NCBI GenBank assembly: GCA_963775835.1
Contig: CAVZKV010000012.1
Location: 496,001-560,000, forward strand
Direction: 5' to 3'
Origin: AWTP1-13 sp963775835
Lineage (GTDB): Bacteria; Pseudomonadota; Alphaproteobacteria; Rhizobiales; Hyphomicrobiaceae
DNA length: 64,000 bases
Positions 37,029-44,974 of this stretch are shown one piece after another. The notes under the pieces were generated by a model that was not told the DNA's origin, did no database searches, and saw nothing but the letters and a program-made list of their open reading frames with translations. Every line of letters begins with the position of its first letter. Position 1 is the stretch's first letter. The position numbers were made by a program, and so were the translations under genes.

Positions 37029-37760
37029 ATGCCGACCTCGCCGCCGCCCAATAAGCGCCGCCGCTTTCCCCTGTTCTCGCTGGTCCTCGTCCTTTTGCTC
37101 GCGATAGGAACTGCGGTCTTGTTCCGACAGGGGCTGGTCCCTGCCGCGCTCAATCCCCTGCCAGCGCTCGATCTTAGTCAGGCGGACGCGTGGTTCGTCG
37201 ATTGGCGCCTGGCCGCCCTAAAGCACGACCCGCAGCTGTGCCGCCGGATTCTGGCGCAACCGCAGATCAGCGCCGAGCCGATCGCCGACAATCCGCCAAA
37301 GCAGGGCTGCGGTTGGACCAATGGGGTGCGCCTGACCTCGGCCGGCGGCGTGCATGCCGCTTTCGACAAGGCCAGCTGTGAAGCGGCCGCCGCACTGGCC
37401 CTTTGGCTCACCCACGACGTGCAAACCATCGCGCAGGAGATCTTTGGCCAGCGCGTCGTCTCGATCCAATCCTTCGGCTCCTACGCTTGCCGCAACATTG
37501 TCGGCAATCCCTTCTGGAAAGACATCCGCAGCGAGCATGCGACCGCCAACGCGCTCGATATCAGCGGCTTCACCTTGGCGGGTGGGCGGCAGATCGGTGT
37601 CCTCCAGCATTGGAAGGGGACGGGGGCGGAGGCCCGCTTCCTGCGGGCGGTGCACGCGCGCGCCTGTCGCTATTTCCACGTGGTGCTGGGGCCCGACTAC
37701 AACGCCGCCCACAACAATCACTTCCATCTCGACCGTGGTTTGTTCTGGCGCTGCACCTGA
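37029..37760 (+). CDS. Extensin-like C-terminal domain protein
   Basis: 243 residues with one N-terminal membrane anchor (about residues 13-32) and a periplasmic extensin-like domain. The domain has the VanY/peptidase-like zinc fold signature with SEHATANALDISGF and the final HNNHFHLDRGLFWRC; six cysteines are present and probably form disulfides. Such proteins are suspected cell-wall hydrolases but the activity is not proven for the family. It stands alone on the plus strand. Confidence 0.85.
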   Translation: MPTSPPPNKRRRFPLFSLVLVLLLAIGTAVLFRQGLVPAALNPLPALDLSQADAWFVDWRLAALKHDPQLCRRILAQPQISAEPIADNPPKQGCGWTNGVRLTSAGGVHAAFDKASCEAAAALALWLTHDVQTIAQEIFGQRVVSIQSFGSYACRNIVGNPFWKDIRSEHATANALDISGFTLAGGRQIGVLQHWKGTGAEARFLRAVHARACRYFHVVLGPDYNAAHNNHFHLDRGLFWRCT

Positions 37761-37773
37761 GGCGCCAGGAGCC

Positions 37774-38493
37774 TTAGGGCCGGGGCACTAGGCGCCGGCC
37801 AAAATGGCGCGCGCAAAGCCCGTAGGCCTCGGCGCTGTCGACATCGCCGAGCCGAGGCAGGAAGGCAATGGCGCGACCGGACAAATTTGCCAACGTATCG
37901 CTCAGGGCATGCGGGCCCGACCAGCGCACGCCCGCGAACGGCCGCAGCAGGTGCGGGCGCCGGCGCAGACCGATCAGCCAATAGCCGCCGTCGAGCGCCG
38001 GGCCGAACACGGCGTCGCCTCCCCCCAGCAGGCGAAATGCCGTGGCGATGTGGGCGGCGGCAAGGCTTGGAATATCGGTGCCGACGATGATCAGGGGTCC
38101 TGGCGCGTGCGCCGCAAACAGGCGCTGCATGCGCTGGCCGAGGTCGCCAGGGCCCTGGCCGCAGGTCGCAATCTTCGCCGGCCAGATCGGACTTTTTGCG
38201 CAACTGTCAGGGCTGACGGCCAGGATCGTTTGCCAGCGGGGATCCTGGCCCAGGCGCACGAGCAGCGCGGCGGTGGCCTGGCGCGCGAAGCGCGTGGCCT
38301 GGGCGACACCGATCTCGGCGGCGAGCCGCGTCTTAGCCGCCCCCGCGATCGGCGCCTTGGCCATGATCACCAGCCGGCAACGAAAAGGCGCCGCCCGACG
38401 CGCCGGCGCCTGTTGCTGCGCGGGGCGAGGGCGGCGCCGGTTCACGGCCCTGCCCATGTTAGGGGCGCCCACAGGCGTGCGCGCCCATGTCAT
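37774..38493 (-). CDS. GT-A glycosyltransferase-like protein (TIGR04282/DUF2064 type)
   Basis: 239-residue nucleotidyl/glycosyltransferase-like protein. The core pattern is VIMAKAPIAGAAKTRLAAEI, LIIVGTDIPSLAAAHI and FGPALDGGYWLIGL, all typical of the TIGR04282 family. The ATG at 38493 follows a GGAGCCTGAC site; the first 40 residues are Arg/Pro-rich and lie before the fold. Members are often paired with a TIGR04283 glycosyltransferase; here that partner is at 39594-40283 with one gene between. Confidence 0.85.
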   Translation of the reverse strand: MTWARTPVGAPNMGRAVNRRRPRPAQQQAPARRAAPFRCRLVIMAKAPIAGAAKTRLAAEIGVAQATRFARQATAALLVRLGQDPRWQTILAVSPDSCAKSPIWPAKIATCGQGPGDLGQRMQRLFAAHAPGPLIIVGTDIPSLAAAHIATAFRLLGGGDAVFGPALDGGYWLIGLRRRPHLLRPFAGVRWSGPHALSDTLANLSGRAIAFLPRLGDVDSAEAYGLCARHFGRRLVPRP

Positions 38494-38530
38494 GTCAGGC
38501 TCCAACTGCCAGGAGCGCAGGCTCCCTCCC

Positions 38531-39490
38531 CTAGGCCTTGACCGGGACGAAGGCGTAGCCCTTGCCGTCCTTTTTGATAGTGCCGGCGCCCGGGAAGCCG
38601 AAGTGATAGCCGGTCACGGTGATCTTGTCGGCCACCACGCGGTCGAACATCTTGCGCCGGTTGGCTTCAGCCGTCGCCGCGTCGACGTCAAACACCAAGT
38701 GCCAGCCTGGATTTTTCAGGTTGAGGGCGGGGATGTTGGTGACATCGCCAAGCACGATCAGCTGCTTGCGGCCAGAACTGAGCTGGTAGCTGCTGTGACC
38801 GGGCGTGTGACCGTTGCTGGCGATGGGGCGGACGCCCGGGGCGATCTCCTTGTCGCCCTCGAACTGCTTGATGTTTTTCCAACCCGGAAACACCGCTTGG
38901 ATCCGCTTAGCCGCCCCCGCCGTGGTCGACGGATCGGTCCAGTACTTGTACTCGCTGGCCGGAACCAAGATTTCGGCATTGGGAAAGTTCGGCGCGTTGG
39001 TGTCTTTCGCCATCAGCCCGCTGATGTGATCGCCGTGGAAGTGGGTGACGACGATGGTCGTGACCTTGTCGGGATCGATGCCGGCGGCTTTCATATTCTT
39101 GGCCGCAACCAAGCCCGCTTTCGGCGAAACCTGGCCGCCGGTGCCCGCGTCGAACAGGACGAGCTTACCCTTGGTCTTTACTGCGGTGACCGTAAAGGGA
39201 ATGGGCACGAACTCGTCGGTCAAGCCGCCGGCCTTGAGCGCGGCCTTGACCTCGTCGAGGGAGGCGTTTTTCACAAAGTTCGGATCGTGGGCCTTTTCCC
39301 AAAGCCCGTCGTACATCTGAATGACTTCGATGTCGCCGACCTTGAATTTGACGACGCCCTTGTCCATCAGTTTGGGATCGGGCTTCTGCGCAAAGGCGGG
39401 ACTGAGAAACTCGAGCGGACCGTCGAGGCCGAACACGGCCCCCGCCGTCGCCGCCGAGATCACGAACGCGCGGCGTGAAATACTTTGCAT
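38531..39490 (-). CDS. Exported metallo-beta-lactamase-fold hydrolase
   Basis: 319 residues. The N-terminus (SRRAFVISAATAGAVFG) is a Tat-type signal. The metallo-beta-lactamase motif HxHxDH is complete: His150, His152, Asp154 and His155 in VVTHFHGDHISGL; further ligands are in NGHTPGHSS and GDVTNIP. The substrate is not clear; relatives include lactonases and oxidoreductase-like MBL proteins. It lies between two glycosyltransferase-like genes on the same strand. Confidence 0.9.
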   Translation of the reverse strand: MQSISRRAFVISAATAGAVFGLDGPLEFLSPAFAQKPDPKLMDKGVVKFKVGDIEVIQMYDGLWEKAHDPNFVKNASLDEVKAALKAGGLTDEFVPIPFTVTAVKTKGKLVLFDAGTGGQVSPKAGLVAAKNMKAAGIDPDKVTTIVVTHFHGDHISGLMAKDTNAPNFPNAEILVPASEYKYWTDPSTTAGAAKRIQAVFPGWKNIKQFEGDKEIAPGVRPIASNGHTPGHSSYQLSSGRKQLIVLGDVTNIPALNLKNPGWHLVFDVDAATAEANRRKMFDRVVADKITVTGYHFGFPGAGTIKKDGKGYAFVPVKA

Positions 39491-39593
39491 GGCATTCTCC
39501 CTAGCCGTTTAGCCCACTCACACCTGTGGACGATCCGCCGGCCCCGGACATTCCAACTCACGGACATTTGATGGTACGGCGCAACCTGCCCGA

Positions 39594-40283
39594 TCAGCCG
39601 TAGATCCGGTGAATCGTGGCTATGGGCACGTGCAGGAGATAAAGCGTCACGCACAACAGGTTGCGTGCGGAGCGCCGCCAATAGCCCTCGCGCTGGAAGC
39701 GCTCGGCGCTGGTGACCGCGCGTGCGCGCAGCATGGTGATGCGTCGCCGTCCCAGCCGGCGCACGAGATCGACGTCCTCCATCAAGAGCAAGGGTCGGTA
39801 GCCGCCGAGCGCCTGGTAGAGGCGTTTGGGCACCAACAGCCCCTGATCGCCGTAGGGCAAGCGCAGCATGGCGCAGCGCATCGCGACCAGGCGCTCCAGC
39901 AGCCGCGGCCTCGCCCCTTGATCATCCAAGGCAAATCGAAATGCCGCCGCGCCGAGCGGGCGCTCCTCGGCGTCGATGCGTGTGACGAAGGCGATGGCCT
40001 CGCGTTCCCAGCCGTCCTCCAGGGCGGTATCGGCGTGCAGGAACAAGAGCCAGGGAAAGCGCGCCGCCTTGGCGCCCGCGGCTAGCTGGCTGCCGCGACC
40101 GCGCGCGCTCACGATCAGGCGGGCGCCGGTTTGATCGGCGATCGCCGCCGTGCCGTCGCTCGAGCCGCCATCGACGATGATGACCTCGCGCACCAGGCCA
40201 TCGACGGCAGCCGTCACCAGGCTGGCGAGCGTCGCGGGCAGGCCCGCTTGGCTGTTGAGGGTGGGAACGACAACGGAAATCAT
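39594..40283 (-). CDS. Family 2 glycosyltransferase (TIGR04283 type)
   Basis: 229-residue GT-A enzyme: SVVVPTLNSQAGLPATLASL at the start, the nucleotide-binding IVDGGSSDGTAAIA, the DxD-like LLFLHADTAL and LLLMEDVDLVRRLG. These match the TIGR04283 family, usually found beside TIGR04282. The start is the ATG at 40283. The acceptor is unknown. Confidence 0.88.
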   Translation of the reverse strand: MISVVVPTLNSQAGLPATLASLVTAAVDGLVREVIIVDGGSSDGTAAIADQTGARLIVSARGRGSQLAAGAKAARFPWLLFLHADTALEDGWEREAIAFVTRIDAEERPLGAAAFRFALDDQGARPRLLERLVAMRCAMLRLPYGDQGLLVPKRLYQALGGYRPLLLMEDVDLVRRLGRRRITMLRARAVTSAERFQREGYWRRSARNLLCVTLYLLHVPIATIHRIYG

Positions 40284-40309
40284 CTGAAATCCCGGGCCTT
40301 GGCGTGCGT

Positions 40310-40362
40310 CCTCATATCCCCCTCATATCGCTCTCATGTCGCTCTCATGTCGCTCTCATATT
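40310..40362. repeat. Five imperfect 10-11-base tandem repeats upstream of the radical SAM gene
   Basis: The units are variants of CGCTCTCATGT: CCTCATATCC, CCTCATATCG, CTCTCATGTCG twice, and CTCTCATATTT. The block lies in the divergent region between the TIGR04283 glycosyltransferase and the radical SAM gene, 80-130 bases before the latter. Confidence 0.75.
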
Positions 40363-40440
40363 TCCTGGGCGCCGGTCTCAAAGCCTTTGACGGTGGTTTT
40401 GTTCTTTTTTTGTTCCGTGCTGTGCGCTAGGGTCGTCGCC

Positions 40441-41625
40441 ATGGCCAAGCCCAAACAAGAGCGCCCCGTGGCAAGCCAGCGCAGGCCGGCCGACCCCGGT
40501 GGGCCCGACGCCGTGGCAGGGGCCGACGCCAGGACGGCAGCGTTTGGGGCGGCGCCCCTCGTTGACGCTGAGCGTCGGCGCGGGCGAGGTGCGCGCTCCA
40601 ACCGCGTCGGCCGCTTCGAGCCACAAGCGCGGGAGAGCTTCGACGATGGTTGGGAAGGCCTCGGCGAGCTTGCGCCCTTCAAGACCGAGGTTTATCGCGA
40701 GACGGCCAAGAGCATCATCGCCAGCAACGACAGTCCCGACATCAGCTTTGACCGGTCGATCAACCCCTATCGGGGCTGTGAACACGGCTGCATCTACTGC
40801 TATGCCCGGCCAACGCACTGCTACCTTGGCCACTCCGCCGGCCTCGACTTCGAAACCAAGCTCTACGCCAAGGTCAACGGCGCCACCTTGCTCGAACAGG
40901 AACTGGCGCACGCCCGCTACCTGCCGAAAGTCATCGCGCTCGGAGCCGTCACCGACCCCTATCAGCCGATCGAGCGCGAGCATTGCATCACGCGTTCCCT
41001 GCTTGAGGTGCTCGATCGCGCCAGCCACCCGGTCGGTATCGTCACCAAATCGGCGCTGGTGTTGCGCGACATCGATGTCCTCGCGCGTCTGGCCAAGCGC
41101 GATCTCGTCAAGGTGGCGATCTCCGTGACCACGCTCGAGCGCCAAATCGCCCGCAAGATGGAGCCGAGGGCCGCCACCCCGGCCAAGCGCATCGAAGCCA
41201 TCGCCGGGCTCGCGGCCGCCGGCGTGCCGGTCGCGGTGATGGTCGCCCCGATCATTCCCGCCCTTAACGACAGCGAGATCGAACCCATTCTGGCTGCCGC
41301 CCAGCGCGCCGGTGCCTCCGAGGCGGGCTACGTGCTGCTGCGCTTGCCGCTCGAGCTCAAAACCCTTTTTCGTGAGTGGCTCGCGAGCGAGTTTCCCGAG
41401 CGCGCACAACGGGTGATCAACCTGTTGCGCAGTATGCACGGCGGCAAGGACTACACGCCCGAATGGCGCACCAGGCAGCGCGGCAAGGGGCCCTATGCCG
41501 ATCAGATTGCGCTCAGATTCCGCTTGGCAGTCAGCCGCTTGGGATTGAATGAACGCAATCTCAAGCTTCGCACCGACCTGTTCCAGCGCCCGGTCGGGAA
41601 AGGAGATCAACTCGCGCTCTTTTGA
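40441..41625 (+). CDS. PA0069-type radical SAM protein
   Basis: 394-residue radical SAM enzyme with the [4Fe-4S] ligands Cys113, Cys117 and Cys120 in RGCEHGCIYCY, typical of the PA0069/SplB-like family. It contains GAVTDPYQPIEREHCITRSL and LRLPLELKTLFREWL. The first 65 residues are Arg/Ala-rich. Its substrate is unknown. The ATG at 40441 was chosen; the open frame upstream passes through the tandem repeats and codes for an unrelated hydrophobic stretch. Confidence 0.92.
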   Translation: MAKPKQERPVASQRRPADPGGPDAVAGADARTAAFGAAPLVDAERRRGRGARSNRVGRFEPQARESFDDGWEGLGELAPFKTEVYRETAKSIIASNDSPDISFDRSINPYRGCEHGCIYCYARPTHCYLGHSAGLDFETKLYAKVNGATLLEQELAHARYLPKVIALGAVTDPYQPIEREHCITRSLLEVLDRASHPVGIVTKSALVLRDIDVLARLAKRDLVKVAISVTTLERQIARKMEPRAATPAKRIEAIAGLAAAGVPVAVMVAPIIPALNDSEIEPILAAAQRAGASEAGYVLLRLPLELKTLFREWLASEFPERAQRVINLLRSMHGGKDYTPEWRTRQRGKGPYADQIALRFRLAVSRLGLNERNLKLRTDLFQRPVGKGDQLALF

Positions 41626-41677
41626 CAGCCGGCGCTAATAACGCGAAGCTCCCGCAAGCGTGGGGGCGATTCGCGCG

Positions 41678-42290
41678 ATGAAGGCCAGCTTTGAACTTGA
41701 GGCCATCGAGCAGGAACTGACGGGGGGACCGATCGCGGGGGTCGACGAAGCCGGCCGCGGTCCCCTGGCCGGGCCCGTGGTCGCGGCGGCGGTGATCCTT
41801 GATCGCGGCTCAATTCCCGAGGGGATCGCCGAATTCAAAGCTGCTCGATGCCGAGGCCAGACGCAGCGTCTACCAGGTGATCCTGGCGAGCGCAGAGGTC
41901 GGCATTGGCATCGCCGACGTCGAGCGCATCGACGCCGACAACATCCTCAATGCAACGTTGTGGGCCATGCGTCAGGCCGTGGCCCGGCTCGACAGCCGAC
42001 CCAAGCTGGTCCTGATCGATGGCAACCGGGCGCCGCACCTCGACTGTGCGACGCGGACCATCGTGCAAGGCGATGCCCGCTGCCTGTCGATTGCCGCCGC
42101 CTCGATTGTGGCCAAGGTTGCCCGCGACGCCATTATGGCCGAGTTGGCGCGCGACTATCCCAATCACGGCTTCGATCGCCACAAGGGCTACAGCACCGCC
42201 GAGCATTTCGCGGCCATCGCGCGCTATGGCGTCACACCCCATCACCGCCGCTCATTCCGGCCCGTTCAGCTGGCCCTCGGGCTGGTATAA
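41678..42290 (+). pseudogene. rnhB: Ribonuclease HII, interrupted by a frameshift
   Basis: RNase HII removes ribonucleotides and RNA from RNA-DNA hybrids. The first 50 codons are in one frame with the catalytic DEAGRGPLAGPVVAAAV (Asp23, Glu24). The continuation SKLLDAEARRSVYQVILAS lies in another frame. One extra base at GAATTC near 41832-41834 explains the break: the sequence GIADSKLL expected there is restored by deleting one base. The second half keeps the later motifs LVLIDGNRAPHLDC and AAASIVAKVARD. As written it makes a truncated product. No other RNase H gene is in the window, so sequence error is a serious possibility. Confidence 0.88.
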
Positions 42291-42355
42291 CGCCCCTGGT
42301 AAGGGCTGAGGCGCGCCACAAGGAACGCGCATTGCAGGCCACATATGCGACCGCG

Positions 42356-42937
42356 ATGATGCGACGTCTCTACGACTGGGCGATGGTCATGGCGCGCCAC
42401 GAACGCGCCCCGCACCTGCTGTTTTGGATCGCGTTCATCGAGAGCTCCATCTTTCCAATTCCGCCCGACGTCATGCTGATCCCCATGGTCCTGGCGCGGC
42501 GCGCCAAGGCGTGGATTTTTGCCAGCATCGCCACGATCGGATCGGTGCTGGGCGGCGTTGCGGGCTACGCCATCGGCTACTTCCTGTTTGAATACCTGGG
42601 CCGGCCCATTCTCGAGGTCTATGGCTATGGCGGCAAATTCGAGGAAACGGCCGATCTCTTCCGGCACTGGGGGGTGTGGATCCTGATTGCGAAGGGCTGG
42701 ACGCCGTTTCCCTACAAGGTCCTGACAATCGCGGCCGGTGCTTTCAAGATGGAGCTGCTGGCGTTCGTCCTCGCCAGTCTTGTAGCGCGCGCCATGCGTT
42801 TCTATCTGGTGGCGGCGCTCTTGTTCTGGTTCGGTGAACCGATCAGGGATTTCATCGAGCGCCGGCTCAGCCTGGTGACCACGGCCTTTCTGGTGACGCT
42901 CGTCGGCGGCTTCTTCGCCATCAAATACCTGTTCTAG
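42356..42937 (+). CDS. YqaA/DedA-type SNARE-associated membrane protein
   Basis: 193-residue inner-membrane protein with four to five hydrophobic segments. The DedA-like core is ESSIFPIPPDVMLIPMVLARR, then GSVLGGVAGYAIGYFLFEYLG and KGWTPFPYKVLTIAAGAF. DedA proteins act in membrane homeostasis and lipid carrier recycling, but the function of this branch is not settled. The start is taken at ATG 42356; the upstream frame is the out-of-frame end of rnhB. Confidence 0.88.
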   Translation: MMRRLYDWAMVMARHERAPHLLFWIAFIESSIFPIPPDVMLIPMVLARRAKAWIFASIATIGSVLGGVAGYAIGYFLFEYLGRPILEVYGYGGKFEETADLFRHWGVWILIAKGWTPFPYKVLTIAAGAFKMELLAFVLASLVARAMRFYLVAALLFWFGEPIRDFIERRLSLVTTAFLVTLVGGFFAIKYLF

Positions 42938-42989
42938 CGCCCCCAAATACCGCTTCTAGAGAAAGAGCTGTTCTAGCCCCCGACCCCGA

Positions 42990-43502
42990 ATGTCCATGAC
43001 CGACCTCGTCTTTGGCTCCGTCTATCGCATCGCAACGGCCGTGCTCGTGCTGGCGGTGGCCGTCATTCTGGGCGCCCTCGCCTTCGAATACGTCGGCGGC
43101 TATGCGCCCTGTCCGCTCTGTTTGCAGCAGCGCCATGCCTATTACGTCGCGATCCCGGCCCTGCTCTTGGCCCTTTGGCTGGTCGGCCGCCGGCGCCGTG
43201 GCCTTGCGGCTCTCGTGTTTGCCGCCGTCGCCGCAATCTTTCTTGCCAACGCCGGCTTTGCCGCCTACCACGCCGGCGCCGAGTGGAAGCTGTGGCCCGG
43301 CCCCGACACGTGTGCGGCGGCCGGCGGCGGCTTGGCGACGGGCGGCGGCGACCTGTTGAAGGATCTGGAAACCACGCACGTCGTGCGCTGCGATGAACCG
43401 GCACTGCGCATTTTCGGCCTATCGCTCGCCGGCTGGAACGTCATCGTCTGCCTGATGCTTGCCACGGGCTCGGCGGCCGCCACGATCGCCGCGCGGCGCT
43501 AA
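42990..43502 (+). CDS. DsbB-type disulfide bond formation protein
   Basis: 170 residues with four membrane segments. The quinone-linked CPLC pair is Cys41-Cys44 (APCPLCLQQRHAYY), and the second periplasmic pair is Cys108 and Cys134, at positions consistent with DsbB. It would reoxidise a DsbA-like protein; no dsbA is in the window. It starts 52 bases after the YqaA-type gene. Confidence 0.92.
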   Translation: MSMTDLVFGSVYRIATAVLVLAVAVILGALAFEYVGGYAPCPLCLQQRHAYYVAIPALLLALWLVGRRRRGLAALVFAAVAAIFLANAGFAAYHAGAEWKLWPGPDTCAAAGGGLATGGGDLLKDLETTHVVRCDEPALRIFGLSLAGWNVIVCLMLATGSAAATIAARR

Positions 43503-43736
43503 AACCCATACACTCTCATCGCCGCGCTGTTCGCAGCGGCAAAGCTCGCGGTCGACACGCAAGCACCAGGCGCGGGCAAGCCCCCGAGTTTTTTGTGAGA
43601 TTTGCCACCTTGCGGACTTGCGGGTTCGGTGGCGTCCGGCGATCGTGGTAAAAATTGAGTCTTGCCATTTGCTTGTGCCCGCCCATCTCGGGCGAGATTG
43701 CTGCAGCGGGTAAACCCAAGCGACGGAGAGCGCGGG

Positions 43737-44780
43737 ATGCGGTCATGCCTTTCTCTGTTGGGCCTCTTCATCATTGCCGCGAGTCCGCTGCTGCAGGCGG
43801 CGGAGCAAGCCCCTCCGCCAGAGCCAAGCAAAGGGGCAACGGTGGCCCCTGCCGCCAAGACGCCGGTGCCGAAAAAGCCCAGTACAAAGAAGCACGCCAG
43901 GCCCACCGGGCCGGCAGCGAAAGAGCTGTTCGGCGCGGTCAAGGACCCAGCGCCGATGCTGGCACGCTCGATCGGCTTTTACGCCAAGGGTTGCCTCGCC
44001 GGAGCCTCCGCCCTGCCGATCGATGGTCCGACCTGGCAGGCGATGCGCCTGTCGCGCAATCGCAATTGGGGACACCCCGAGTTGGTGGCCCTGGTTGAGA
44101 AGTTGGCCAACGACGCCCGCGCCCACGATGGTTGGCCCGGTCTGCTGGTGGGGGACATGTCCCAACCCCGAGGCGGCCCAATGCTATCGGGTCATGCCAG
44201 TCACCAGGTTGGGCTCGACGCCGACATCTGGCTAACGCCGATGCCCGACCATCGCTTGAGCGAAAAGGAGCGCGAGGACCTTGCGGCCACTTCGATGCTG
44301 GCCGAGGACAAGATATCGGTCGACCCCAAGGTGTGGACCGAAGCGCACGTGCGGCTCCTCAAGCGCGCCGCGTCCTATCCCGCGGTCGAGCGCGTCCTCG
44401 TGCATCCGGCCATCAAGAAGGCCCTCTGCGAGGCAACGGCCAACGACAAGGATCGCGCCTGGCTGCACAAGGTGAGGCCCATCTGGGGGCACTACTATCA
44501 TTTTCATATTCGCATTGCCTGCCCCAAAGGCAGCGGCAACTGCGAGGTGCAGCCCGAGCCACCGAGCGATGACGGCTGCGGCAAGGAGCTCGCCGACTGG
44601 ATCCATCTGCTGCAACGACCGCCGTCACCGCCAGGCCCGCCGGCGCCACCGAAGCCGGCGATAACGCTCGACCAACTGCCGGCCGCCTGCAAAGTGGTGC
44701 TCGCCAGCGGCAACGCCAAGGCTGCGCCGGGCGTCGCGGCGACCGCGGCGAGCAAGCCAACGACCACCAAGACGAAGTAG
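43737..44780 (+). CDS. mepA: Penicillin-insensitive murein endopeptidase MepA
   Basis: Periplasmic LAS-family metallopeptidase cutting D-Ala-meso-DAP cross-links in peptidoglycan. The 347-residue protein has a signal peptide (MRSCLSLLGLFIIAASPLLQA), a Pro/Lys linker, and the zinc site GHASHQVGLDADIW (His156, Asp163), with the third His in HYYHFHIRI. The C-terminal 60 residues are Pro/Ala-rich. The ATG at 43737 is preceded by GACGGAGAG; the frame is open 25 codons further up. Confidence 0.94.
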   Translation: MRSCLSLLGLFIIAASPLLQAAEQAPPPEPSKGATVAPAAKTPVPKKPSTKKHARPTGPAAKELFGAVKDPAPMLARSIGFYAKGCLAGASALPIDGPTWQAMRLSRNRNWGHPELVALVEKLANDARAHDGWPGLLVGDMSQPRGGPMLSGHASHQVGLDADIWLTPMPDHRLSEKEREDLAATSMLAEDKISVDPKVWTEAHVRLLKRAASYPAVERVLVHPAIKKALCEATANDKDRAWLHKVRPIWGHYYHFHIRIACPKGSGNCEVQPEPPSDDGCGKELADWIHLLQRPPSPPGPPAPPKPAITLDQLPAACKVVLASGNAKAAPGVAATAASKPTTTKTK

Positions 44781-44926
44781 GCGGGCTCGACCCCACCGGG
44801 AGCAAGCCGCGCCCGACGCGCCGCTCACACCCGGCTTTTTGCACGGCCACAGCCGTCTTTTGCCGGGCAAGTTGCCCTGGCTTGGCCCGTCTGGCCGGGT
44901 TGGGAGCAATCGCGGCAACCCCATTG

Positions 44927-44951
44927 CGAGGGCACCATTTTGGTGCCCTCG
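44927..44951. terminator. Bidirectional hairpin between mepA and the EF-G-like gene
   Basis: CGAGGGCACCA-TTT-TGGTGCCCTCG is a perfect 11-base stem with a three-base loop. It sits 146 bases after mepA and 24 bases beyond the end of the minus-strand EF-G-like gene, so it can serve both convergent genes. No T-run follows on either strand, so it is a strong stem but not a textbook terminator. Confidence 0.65.
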
Positions 44952-44974
44952 TGGGTGACGCAAAGTCGCCGGCG

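Noticed and set aside
40378..41610. Minus-strand 410-codon open frame opposite the radical SAM gene
   Set aside because: The radical SAM frame carries the cluster motif; the antisense frame has no recognisable domain.
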